Assembly: GCA_018654125.1 (NCBI GenBank)
Contig: JABIME010000217.1
Coordinates: 1 to 9,774, forward strand
DNA: 9,774 bases
Direction: 5' to 3'
Source: Candidatus Cloacimonadota bacterium
GTDB taxonomy: Bacteria; Cloacimonadota; Cloacimonadia; Cloacimonadales; TCS61
Below the pieces are notes generated by a model. It was not told where the DNA came from and made no database searches. It saw only the letters and a list, made by a program, of their open reading frames with translations. The position numbers and the translations under genes are program-made. Positions 1 to 7,079 of this stretch are shown here, piece after piece. The first letter of the stretch is position 1; each line of letters opens with the position of its first letter.

Positions 1-1
1 C

Positions 2-115
2 GATTATGATACAAACCTAGAAAATTTTGAAAATAAATTAAAAGCAAATAAGGAATGGATCAATAGAATAACAATTTTAGAAGATTCAGATTTTTTTCAC
101 GACTATATAGAATAA
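2..115 (+). CDS. C-terminal fragment of an unidentified protein, cut by the left window edge
   Basis: This frame is open from the first base to a TAA stop at 113-115 and gives 37 residues ending in FFHDYIE. The fragment is polar and charged, rich in Asn, Lys, Glu and Asp, with no membrane segment. The composition (Lys/Asn/Glu codons ending in A or T) matches the neighbouring genes, which supports it as a real gene end. It converges on trmFO, whose stop lies 44 bp downstream on the other strand. The fragment is too short to assign a family. That it is coding is likely but not certain; its function cannot be told. Confidence 0.6.
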   Translation, partial: DYDTNLENFENKLKANKEWINRITILEDSDFFHDYIE

Positions 116-116
116 G

Positions 117-146
117 ACCGAGATCGAGATTAAGGTTGAGGTTTAT
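117..146. repeat. Short degenerate hexamer repeat between convergent genes
   Basis: The spacer between the two convergent stop codons reads as about four and a half hexamers: ACCGAG, ATCGAG, ATTAAG, GTTGAG, then GTTTAT. They share a purine-pyrimidine-pyrimidine-purine-AG pattern with only transition-type changes in most columns. The array fills almost the whole 44 bp gap. It is too short and degenerate to be sure it is more than chance. Confidence 0.4.
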
Positions 147-159
147 AGCGATCTTACTT

Positions 160-1470
160 TTAAGTTAAATTGCTTTGCAGATTCCTAATTGCCCTATTTG
201 AATACATTTGCTTTCGTAATTTTTTATCTCTGATTTGCTCTTCTAAGGCAGGTAACAAACCAAAGTTTGCATTCATCGGTTGGAAATTTTTCTGTTCTGT
301 GATCAAGTGCTTAACAAGTTGTCCGGAAATTGTTGTATCGGGAAGTAACCCAACAAATTCTGTAATTTCCTCAACTAACAGTTTTGCAATCAATAATCCA
401 CTTAGTATCGATTCAACATAACCTTCAACTCCGGCAAGTTGACCCGCTATAAACACATTAGACCTCTTCTTGAGCGACATATCATTATTCAAAATATGCG
501 GTCCGTTCAAATATGTATTACGGTGAATTGAACCAAATCTCTCAAATTCAGCATCTTGCATTCCCGGTATTAAGCGGAATATTTTTTTCTGCTCACCATA
601 TTTTAACATTGTCTGACAACCAACAAGATTATAAGCAGTCTTTTCATTATTCTCAGCTCGTAATTGAATTACAGCATATGGCCATCTACCAGTTCTAGGA
701 TCATCCAAACCTACGGGCTTCATTACACCATAACGTAAGGTATCTTTTCCGCGTCTTGCCAGCTCTTCTATTGGTGTACAGTTTTCATAAAAATTAAAAT
801 TAATATTATCAAAGAACGTACTTTCAAATTCATGAGCTTCATGTTTATCTGCTTCATTCAATGCTTCAACGAATGCATAATACTCTTCTTTAGAAAATGG
901 ACAGTTCAAATAATCTGCCTCACCTTTGTCATAACGAGTTTTCCTAAATATAATACTCTCATCAACACTTTCAGCTGTAATAATTGGTGCAATAGCATCA
1001 AAGAAATAGAGATGTTCATCTCCAATGATCTTTATCAATTCCCCTGTAAGCTTTTTAGATGTTAGCGGACCTGTTGCAATAATTGTGAGTTCATCATTAA
1101 TTGTTGTAACTTCCTTTCTATGAACGTTAATATTGGGATGTTCTGTAATAATGGAAGTTACTTTTTCAGCAAAAATATCACGATCTACAGCTAATGCGTT
1201 ACCAGCCGGAACGCTGCACTGTTCTGCTATTGGAAGAAGTTTACATCCCAAAATTCTCATCTCTTCTTTCAGCAATCCAGAAGCTGTAGTTATTAGTTTG
1301 CTTTTAAGTGAATTACTGCAAACTATCTCAGCAAAATTTCCAGTTTGATGAGCTTCGGTTTGTTTATCTGGTCGCATTTCATAAAGCTCAACCTGCCAAT
1401 TATTATCAGCAAATTGTAACGCTGCTTCACAACCAGCTAAACCTGCACCGATTATTTTGATTTTTTTCAT
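160..1470 (-). CDS. trmFO: Methylenetetrahydrofolate--tRNA-(uracil-5-)-methyltransferase TrmFO
   Basis: TrmFO makes 5-methyluridine at position 54 in the T-loop of tRNAs, using 5,10-methylenetetrahydrofolate as carbon donor and FAD/NAD(P)H for reduction; it is the folate-dependent counterpart of SAM-dependent TrmA. The 436-residue length is normal. The N-terminus has the FAD dinucleotide-binding motif GAGLAGCEAA (8-17) followed by the family signature YEMRP (30-34). The two cysteines known to matter in the family are visible: Cys51 in EIVCSNSLKS and Cys231 in ENCTPIEELARRGKD. Other family blocks are VPAGNALAVDR (87-97), DAIAPII (158-164), FRKTRYDKGEADYLNCPF (175-192), GLDDPRTGRWPYAV (254-267) and MNANFGLLP near the C-terminus. 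The ATG lies 3 bp after the upstream gene's stop, so translation is probably coupled; the ribosome site is weak (GAAAG inside the preceding gene's end). It is the last gene of the minus-strand run. Confidence 0.97.
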   Translation of the reverse strand: MKKIKIIGAGLAGCEAALQFADNNWQVELYEMRPDKQTEAHQTGNFAEIVCSNSLKSKLITTASGLLKEEMRILGCKLLPIAEQCSVPAGNALAVDRDIFAEKVTSIITEHPNINVHRKEVTTINDELTIIATGPLTSKKLTGELIKIIGDEHLYFFDAIAPIITAESVDESIIFRKTRYDKGEADYLNCPFSKEEYYAFVEALNEADKHEAHEFESTFFDNINFNFYENCTPIEELARRGKDTLRYGVMKPVGLDDPRTGRWPYAVIQLRAENNEKTAYNLVGCQTMLKYGEQKKIFRLIPGMQDAEFERFGSIHRNTYLNGPHILNNDMSLKKRSNVFIAGQLAGVEGYVESILSGLLIAKLLVEEITEFVGLLPDTTISGQLVKHLITEQKNFQPMNANFGLLPALEEQIRDKKLRKQMYSNRAIRNLQSNLT

Positions 1471-1473
1471 GAA

Positions 1474-2553
1474 CTATTCTTTCATCCTAAATGTATATTG
1501 ATGAGATTTAGTTATAACAATAACTTCTTTCGCATCACCTGAGATCTCTACATAACTTGGAACGGGATATACATCAAATGTTTCATGAAACAATAATCTT
1601 TTAGTTTCATAGTTAACAATTCTCAAATTGTCATAGTCAAGGACAGCAATAATACCAGTTTCTTTATTGGCAATGGCAGCTCTACTGTGAGCCTTAAATG
1701 AAGTAATTATCTCAGTTGTTTCAATATCAACAACATAATACCTTCTACCAGTGCTTACATAAACATCTTCATTTTCAGAAAAATCACCCAAATACGATAA
1801 AACTTTACCCTCATATTCTTTAATAATTGTACCGTCAAAATTGAGGAGATATGATCTAAACTTAGAACCAATATTAGAATTATCAAAAGTTGTACATGAA
1901 AAGATAATATAATTATCGTTTTCACTAACTGCAAAATCATTATATAACATAGGGTACTTCATAACAACTTCATTTAACACGTTACCATTACTATCACAAA
2001 ATATTAAACTACTATTAACATTAGAGTCAGGACTATCATCATACCTCCCTGGCTCTCTTTGAATGATCCAATTATCTTCTTTACCAATTAAGATTGGGTT
2101 TGAAGTTAGATTATTGTCGAATTCCATTCTGTTTATTACTTCACCGTGAGTATCTACCCAGGCAATAGATTTACTATCATTATAAGAACGAATAAAAGTA
2201 ACACCTTTGGAAGAAGTGAAGAATTCTCTTTGCCAATTTGATTCATTCAATTCTTTTATTGACCATAACGCTTTACCGCTTGCATCTTTAAGAGTTACAA
2301 AAGACTCATTGCGACCATTCTGCGGACTCCTTCTGATTTCTGTAGTCGTAATATAATTATCTTGTTTAGTTGAAAAATATGCTCCCATGTTATCACGCTT
2401 TTGTGGATAATTAGTAACTTCTTTTTTCTCCACTAACTCATAAAATGGATATCCAAGTGGTTTACTCCAATTCTGAGTAAGCATTTGAAGTGAATTTAAT
2501 AAACTGACGAAGACAATTGATACAAAAACGACAATAAACAGTAACTTTTTCAT
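1474..2553 (-). CDS. Exported or membrane-anchored beta-propeller-like protein of unknown function
   Basis: I do not recognise a named family in this 359-residue protein. Residues 1-24 form a basic start (MKK) and a long hydrophobic stretch, either a signal peptide or an uncleaved signal anchor; no lipobox is visible. The rest is beta-rich and shows recurring 'D/N-x-x-G/T-x-x-(I/L/V)' hairpin turns at about 88-99 (KDASGKALWSI), 133-140 (VDTHGEVI), 186-195 (CDSNGNVLNE), 237-247 (LNFDGTIIKEY), 275-286 (VDIETTEIITSF) and 313-324 (VNYETKRLLFHE). This spacing, together with segments such as AVSENDNYIIFS and EISGDAKEVIVI, suggests a six- or seven-bladed propeller of the PQQ/WD40/YVTN general type. 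It sits between queC and trmFO, with a strong AAAGGAGA ribosome site at 2566-2573, about 12 nt from the ATG. Its stop is 3 bp from trmFO. Its role, and why it sits among tRNA-modification genes, cannot be told from sequence. Confidence 0.85.
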   Translation of the reverse strand: MKKLLFIVVFVSIVFVSLLNSLQMLTQNWSKPLGYPFYELVEKKEVTNYPQKRDNMGAYFSTKQDNYITTTEIRRSPQNGRNESFVTLKDASGKALWSIKELNESNWQREFFTSSKGVTFIRSYNDSKSIAWVDTHGEVINRMEFDNNLTSNPILIGKEDNWIIQREPGRYDDSPDSNVNSSLIFCDSNGNVLNEVVMKYPMLYNDFAVSENDNYIIFSCTTFDNSNIGSKFRSYLLNFDGTIIKEYEGKVLSYLGDFSENEDVYVSTGRRYYVVDIETTEIITSFKAHSRAAIANKETGIIAVLDYDNLRIVNYETKRLLFHETFDVYPVPSYVEISGDAKEVIVITKSHQYTFRMKE

Positions 2554-2575
2554 TTTACTTCAGCATCTCCTTTGT

Positions 2576-3259
2576 TTAGTTCTCCCAATCTATTTCAATT
2601 GCATAAGTTATTGGGTCTTTCATTCCTGCCTCTTTAAAAGCCTTTATCCTCAGAACACAACTATCACATTTCCCGCAGGCAATATCATTGTTTTTATAAC
2701 AGCTCCAGCTAAATTCCAATGGAGCTTCCAATTTTGAGCCAAGCTTTATTATTTCTGCTTTGCGTTTGTGAATGATTGGTGTTACAAGTTCAATTTTAGT
2801 TTCATCTTTTGTACCAAGATCAATTGCTTTTTCCAATGCTTTATAAAAACTCTCCCGGCAGTCGGGATATCCGGAACTATCTTCTTCCACAGCTCCAATG
2901 TAAATTTTATTTGCTTCAATAACTTCTGCCCAACTTGTACCAATTGTAACCAGATGTGCGTTCCTAAAAGGCACATAAGAATTTGGAACACCCTCTTCGC
3001 CATTATGATCTTTGATTTGCATATTTTCATCGGTAAGGCTAGAACCACCAATTTCTTTAAGATAACTTATATCGGCAATTAACACATCTTTCGGATTAAA
3101 ATAATTGCACATTTTGCGAAAGGCTCGCATTTCTCTGTCCTCTGTTTTCTGCCCATAATTCAAATGCAAAAAGTAAATTTCATCGCACTCAGTTTTTGCA
3201 ATTGCGGCAGTTATAAGGCTATCCATTCCGCCACTTAAAAGCACAATTCCTCTATTCAT
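2576..3259 (-). CDS. queC: 7-cyano-7-deazaguanine synthase QueC
   Basis: QueC converts 7-carboxy-7-deazaguanine to preQ0 with ATP and ammonia, a step in queuosine synthesis (tRNA wobble position 34). The 227-residue length is typical. The PP-loop ATP pyrophosphatase motif SGGMDS is at 9-14, followed by FLHLNYGQKTEDRE (30-43), which matches the family's nucleotide-binding strand. VPNSYVPFRN (91-100) is the family block, and GAVEEDSSGYPDCR (122-135) matches the substrate region. Four C-terminal cysteines, Cys187, Cys195, Cys198 and Cys201 (SCY...CGKCDSC), form the structural zinc site. The ATG is preceded by a good AAGGAAGGAA site, 14 bp after the NFACT gene stop. No queD, queE or queF is in the window, so the rest of the pathway must be elsewhere. 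Confidence 0.97.
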   Translation of the reverse strand: MNRGIVLLSGGMDSLITAAIAKTECDEIYFLHLNYGQKTEDREMRAFRKMCNYFNPKDVLIADISYLKEIGGSSLTDENMQIKDHNGEEGVPNSYVPFRNAHLVTIGTSWAEVIEANKIYIGAVEEDSSGYPDCRESFYKALEKAIDLGTKDETKIELVTPIIHKRKAEIIKLGSKLEAPLEFSWSCYKNNDIACGKCDSCVLRIKAFKEAGMKDPITYAIEIDWEN

Positions 3260-3273
3260 ATATTCCTTCCTTG

Positions 3274-4728
3274 TTAATTTTTCTCTAACATTTTTGCAAC
3301 ATCCCGTATACTCAACGGATCCACAAACAACGTTTTTTGCTCTTTATATATCACGTAACCCGGTGCACTCCCGCGTGGTTTGCGTACATACCGTATTTGG
3401 GTGTGATCCACAGGCACATTTTCAGATTTTTTTGCTTTACTGTAATAAGCTGCAAGTTGGGAACATAAATGTTTCAATTTATTGGGAAGTTCCTTCTTGT
3501 TATAATTTCGCAATATAACGTGAGTTCCCCTAAAAATTCTAGTATGGAACCACCAGTCATGCGGTTTTGCAAAACGGGTAGTTAGCATATCGTTTTCTTT
3601 ACTGGTCCTACCAATATAAATTTCCCAATTCTCATCAATTGCTATCTTCTTGTATCCAGATTTATTTGGTTTCTTCTTATTACTTTTCTCCTGCTTTTGC
3701 AAAAACACTTCTGTTTCTTCTAACTCAAATATTTCTCTTTCTAAAATCTCGATCTCATTATTACCTATAACAATCTGTTTTTGTATTTTATCTTTTCCGT
3801 CTCTTGCCTTACGATATTTTTTAAAATAGCTTTCAATATTTTGTTTTGCATCTTTTTCAGGATTCAATTCTATCTCAATTTCAGGAAATTCATCTTGATA
3901 ATAATTTTGTAAAATAATGAATTTTGCTCCCTTTTTTATGGATGTAAAACTAGCTTTTAATAGTTCTGCTTTCTGCTTCAAACTTTCTTCTTTTTCTGCA
4001 GAAATAAGCTCCTTTTTTTGCTTTTCGATCTTCTTATTTTTTTTCTTAACTTCTTTATTAATTTGTTTGATCTTATTAAGTTTAATTCTCTCATTTCTTG
4101 CTTTAAAGATCCAATTAAAATATAGTTCTTCAAACAATAAATTCATTGAGTTATAATTTGGCAGCTCAACCGAAGACTCCCTAAAACTCTTAACTGATTC
4201 AATATCTATTGGAAAATGAATTTCATTTTTTTCATTAATAAAATCTGTTTGAGGAGGTGTGTATTCCAACCCCGGAAGTATCTGCCTTTGTCTATTTTCT
4301 GCAAAACTTACTTTCTTTGTACAATCAATTATCTGAGAGTTATCTCCTTCTACTTTTAGCAGAATTATGTTTTGATATCTCGGGATCAATTCAAATATCA
4401 ATTTGTAATTCTGTTTATTGTTGTAGATATCAATTTTGTAAAAATTAAGTATAATTATTCTATCGACTTCAGAGATATCCATTTTGTTCAATCGTGCTTT
4501 TGTAAGATGAGTGTTCATAAAGTTGAGCTCGTTTATCTTCTCAAAAGGTATAACTTTATTTTTTGTAAAAAAGCAAAAACAATCTTGTGATGAAAGGTTA
4601 ACATGAAGCCCTTCTTTGCGCTTACTGAATTCAATGAAATATTGATCTTCAAATTTACTTAATGATTTAAAAACAAGGTTGTGATCCTCATTCTCTTTTA
4701 ACCATTCTGCCAGATATTTATATTTCAT
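3274..4728 (-). CDS. NFACT family protein (RqcH/Rqc2-like ribosome quality control factor), short form
   Basis: NFACT proteins bind 50S subunits obstructed by peptidyl-tRNA; bacterial RqcH recruits tRNA-Ala to add C-terminal alanine tails that mark the stalled peptide for degradation. The older family name is fibronectin-binding FbpA-like. The NFACT-N domain spans about 1-160 and contains an Asp-Arg pair (D89-R90 in EVDRIIILNF) at the place of the DR motif needed for tailing in RqcH. A highly charged Lys/Glu coiled coil runs from about 211 to 345. It is interrupted near 260-305 by LKASFTSIKKGAKF and ELNPEKDAKQNIESYFKKYRKAR, which is family-typical (Asn then YFKKYRK). The NFACT-R domain is at about 360-470: IGRTSKENDMLTTRFA, DWWFHTR, GTHVILRN, VDHTQIRYVRKPRGSAPGYVIY. 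At 484 residues it is about 90 shorter than RqcH of B. subtilis. Only about 50 residues separate TPPQ (157-160) from the coiled coil, so the helix-hairpin-helix segment appears absent. It is the first gene of the minus-strand run, with a modest GGGG ribosome site (4734-4737). Confidence 0.9.
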   Translation of the reverse strand: MKYKYLAEWLKENEDHNLVFKSLSKFEDQYFIEFSKRKEGLHVNLSSQDCFCFFTKNKVIPFEKINELNFMNTHLTKARLNKMDISEVDRIIILNFYKIDIYNNKQNYKLIFELIPRYQNIILLKVEGDNSQIIDCTKKVSFAENRQRQILPGLEYTPPQTDFINEKNEIHFPIDIESVKSFRESSVELPNYNSMNLLFEELYFNWIFKARNERIKLNKIKQINKEVKKKNKKIEKQKKELISAEKEESLKQKAELLKASFTSIKKGAKFIILQNYYQDEFPEIEIELNPEKDAKQNIESYFKKYRKARDGKDKIQKQIVIGNNEIEILEREIFELEETEVFLQKQEKSNKKKPNKSGYKKIAIDENWEIYIGRTSKENDMLTTRFAKPHDWWFHTRIFRGTHVILRNYNKKELPNKLKHLCSQLAAYYSKAKKSENVPVDHTQIRYVRKPRGSAPGYVIYKEQKTLFVDPLSIRDVAKMLEKN

Positions 4729-4886
4729 CTACACCCCAATTAATTACAATCAACAAGAAAAATTATCACTCGATTCTGTCTATAAAAAGAAGATTACAAA
4801 CTCATCTTAATAATATGTTTCTACATTATTCTTGACACCATGTCTGCTAAATGGAGTTTTTAGAAAAATTTTATTGGGAGGATACA
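4729..4886. promoter_or_regulatory. Divergent intergenic region, presumed promoters for both flanking transcripts
   Basis: This AT-rich gap lies between two divergently transcribed genes, so promoters for both directions are expected here (inference). For the minus strand, GATAAT (complement of 4762-4767) is a five-of-six match to a -10 box about 35 bp from the NFACT start, but no convincing -35 is at the right distance. For the plus strand, a perfect TTGACA lies at 4832-4837, yet nothing resembling a -10 follows at 15-19 bp. I see no tRNA, small gene or strong hairpin in the gap. The lineage's promoter consensus may differ from the E. coli one. Confidence 0.4.
4876..4882 (+). promoter_or_regulatory. 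Ribosome binding site that fixes the start of the FecR-barrel gene
   Basis: GGGAGGA lies 4 nt before the ATG at 4887 and is close to the ideal Shine-Dalgarno sequence. The in-frame upstream ATG at 4851 has no such site. It would also add 12 charged residues before a standard MKKK signal peptide. The start at 4887 is therefore preferred. Confidence 0.85.
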
Positions 4887-7007
4887 ATGAAAAAGAAGAT
4901 TATTTTATTAGTATCATTTATAATTATCGGCTTAATTGGCTTACATGCAATCGATTCAGTTGCACATCCACTTAAGGTTAAGGGGAATGTTGATCTCACA
5001 AGAAACTTAGAAAGTTCCGCACTAAAGCTTGAGGACAAGCTTTTTAATGGTGATGAAGTTGAAACTAAAGCAGAATCTTTTGCTGCAATTCAATTCCAGG
5101 ATGAAAGTTCAATTATTAAACTTTTCCCTAACACAATTCTAAATATCCGTACAGAAAAGAATGGTGAAAAGTATAATAAGAGAAGTTTACTAAAAATGGG
5201 TGAGCTCTGGGCAAAAGTAGAAAAAGGTACAGGGGAATTTGAAATTGAAACACCTACAACCGTGGCTTCTGTGAAGGGAACTAACTTCATGATAACTATT
5301 GGTGAAGACGGAACAACAGAATTACTCACATTTGAAGGTGAAGTTATCTTCCAAAATAAAATTACTGGTGAAGCTGGTGCTGTACTCGCTGGACAAAGAG
5401 GTGTTATTTCTGGTGATCAACCAATAATCATTTTAGCTATCGACCCGAGTGATGTTGAGGAATCTCAAAGCGAATTTATTAATGAAGAATATGAACCTAT
5501 TATAGAAGAGGAAGAAGAAATTCCCGTAAGAGAAGAAACACCGATCGAAGAACCTGAAGTTATCGAAGAAGAACTAGAAGCTGAAGGGTCATCATCTTCC
5601 GGACCATTCAATATGGGTGGTGGAGTTGGTTCTGTAATGCTGGGTGAAGAGACTTATACTCAGATCAGATTAATGCCTGAATTAACTTTTGGAAAATTTG
5701 GCTTAGGACTGGATATAGATCTGATGATAGACAGCAATGGTGATGTTCGAACAGAAGATTGGGACAGCTTTGAGGATTATGTAAATAAGGTTTATTATCT
5801 TCGTTATGGGGAACGTGGAGATGCTTTTTATGGAAGACTCGGTGGCTTTAAATCTTACACTTTGGGTCACGGATTAGTAATGAAAGATTACTCAAATATG
5901 CTGCGTTACCCTGAATATAAGCAGATAGGAATTCAACTTGGTGGTAAACTTCCTGTAGCAGGTATGACAGCAGAATTGTTTACTTCCAATGCTGTGAAAA
6001 ATGAAATTCTAGGTGGAAGACTAACCATTCAACCACTTAACAGTACAGAAATTCCGCTTTTAAATAAATTAACTTTTGGTGGTACGGTAACTCATGACAG
6101 AAACCAAGTAAAAGGTCTTCTTGACTCTGATGACGATAATTTCCCTGATCATTTTGACGATTTCCCGTTCGATGAAGATTGGCATAATTTAATTGATACT
6201 GAGATTGATGATTACCATGAACTCTATTTCTCTACTGTAGAAAATCCAACTGAAGAAGGATTTGAAACATGGTGGGAAGAAAATGAATATTTCAGTAACA
6301 GACGTAATCCTTCATTCGATGAATTTGGCGAAGATGACATAACCGTTTTTGGAGTTGATTACGAACTTCCTTTTGTGCAAAACCCATTATTTACTTTGAG
6401 TCATTATGGTGAAGCAGCACAGATTGACGGACATGGTATGGGATTTATCTTTCCTGGTTTCTACTCAAAATTCCTCATTTTCCACATGAATTTGGAATAC
6501 CGAATTTATCAAGATGACTTTATGCCGGCATTTTTTGACCAACTCTACGATGAACAAAGAGCGTTTGTTCAAGCTTATGACGATACAACAATTGTGTTAA
6601 CAAAAGAGAGTCTAATTGAGGACATGACAAAATCTCATGGTTGGTATGGAGCTCTTACAACTAATATTCTTAACTTCCTTTTCGTTACTGTAGCTTATGA
6701 AGATATGTATGATGAGAATGAAGATAATTATCGCTCTTTATGGGGAAAGGCAAATTTCGATACAAAAATAATTCCTAAACTAACTAAAGCTGAAATAGGC
6801 TATTCACAAACAGGATTCGATAAATTAGACGCCCTAAAAACACCTAATGCTGTTATCAGTGGTTCACTTGGTTATTCTTTAGGTGGGAATACACAGCTGG
6901 TTGGAAGTTATCAGGAACGCTATGTTGATCTAGATGGAAATGGGAAGATCAAGGGCGAGGATGAAACAATAACTTCCATGAGCATGGGTGTAGAATTTAG
7001 TTTTTAA
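4887..7007 (+). CDS. FecR-domain protein fused to a large outer-membrane beta-barrel-like region
   Basis: Starting at 4887 (not the longer in-frame 4851 start), this is a 706-residue exported protein. A signal peptide covers 1-21 (MKKK, hydrophobic core, then LHA before IDS). A FecR domain (PF04773 type) spans about 35-175, with NGDEVET, ESSIIKLFPNT and the diagnostic TPTTVASVKGTNFMI (123-137). An acidic, Pro/Glu-rich linker at 191-234 and a run of four serines lead to a 450-residue region. That region has alternating hydrophobic and aromatic short strands and long acidic loops, and it ends in GVEFSF, a terminal Phe as in many outer-membrane barrels. I infer a periplasmic FecR domain tethered to a barrel. 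Classical FecR is an anti-sigma regulator with a cytoplasmic segment and a membrane helix; neither is present, nor is there a sigma-factor gene nearby. Three acidic loops resemble calcium-binding motifs. The gene is alone between a divergent region and a terminator. Its function is unknown. Confidence 0.85.
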   Translation: MKKKIILLVSFIIIGLIGLHAIDSVAHPLKVKGNVDLTRNLESSALKLEDKLFNGDEVETKAESFAAIQFQDESSIIKLFPNTILNIRTEKNGEKYNKRSLLKMGELWAKVEKGTGEFEIETPTTVASVKGTNFMITIGEDGTTELLTFEGEVIFQNKITGEAGAVLAGQRGVISGDQPIIILAIDPSDVEESQSEFINEEYEPIIEEEEEIPVREETPIEEPEVIEEELEAEGSSSSGPFNMGGGVGSVMLGEETYTQIRLMPELTFGKFGLGLDIDLMIDSNGDVRTEDWDSFEDYVNKVYYLRYGERGDAFYGRLGGFKSYTLGHGLVMKDYSNMLRYPEYKQIGIQLGGKLPVAGMTAELFTSNAVKNEILGGRLTIQPLNSTEIPLLNKLTFGGTVTHDRNQVKGLLDSDDDNFPDHFDDFPFDEDWHNLIDTEIDDYHELYFSTVENPTEEGFETWWEENEYFSNRRNPSFDEFGEDDITVFGVDYELPFVQNPLFTLSHYGEAAQIDGHGMGFIFPGFYSKFLIFHMNLEYRIYQDDFMPAFFDQLYDEQRAFVQAYDDTTIVLTKESLIEDMTKSHGWYGALTTNILNFLFVTVAYEDMYDENEDNYRSLWGKANFDTKIIPKLTKAEIGYSQTGFDKLDALKTPNAVISGSLGYSLGGNTQLVGSYQERYVDLDGNGKIKGEDETITSMSMGVEFSF

Positions 7008-7031
7008 TTAAATTTTACAAAGTTTTATACT

Positions 7032-7065
7032 GGTTCCTAAGCTCCTGCTTGGGAACCTTTTCTTT
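7032..7065 (+). terminator. Rho-independent terminator after the FecR-barrel gene
   Basis: Two 11-base arms, GGTTCCTAAGC (7032-7042) and GCTTGGGAACC (7047-7057), pair with a single G-T wobble around a TCCT loop. TTTTCTTT follows directly. The hairpin starts 24 bp after the stop codon and ends 22 bp before the next start. The TatD gene would then need its own promoter or readthrough. Confidence 0.85.
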
Positions 7066-7079
7066 AGAGATAATAAAAA

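Noticed and set aside
121..154. Inverted pair AGATCG/CGATCT between the convergent genes as a bidirectional terminator
   Set aside because: The stem is only 6 bp with a 22-base loop, and no T-tract follows on either strand.
2782..3051. Second minus-strand frame inside queC
   Set aside because: It overlaps the conserved core of queC in another frame and shows no motif of its own.
3917..4156. Plus-strand open frame rich in Phe, Leu and Ser inside the NFACT gene
   Set aside because: It is antisense to the Lys/Glu-rich coiled coil, whose complement naturally gives Phe/Leu/Ser; it has no ribosome site or family features.
4832..4837. Perfect TTGACA as a -35 box for the FecR-barrel gene
   Set aside because: No sequence resembling TATAAT lies 15-19 bp downstream, so a promoter cannot be called on this box alone.
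4851..4886. Longer in-frame start for the FecR-barrel protein at 4851
   Set aside because: It has no ribosome site and adds 12 charged residues in front of a normal signal peptide, while 4887 has GGGAGGA at the right distance.
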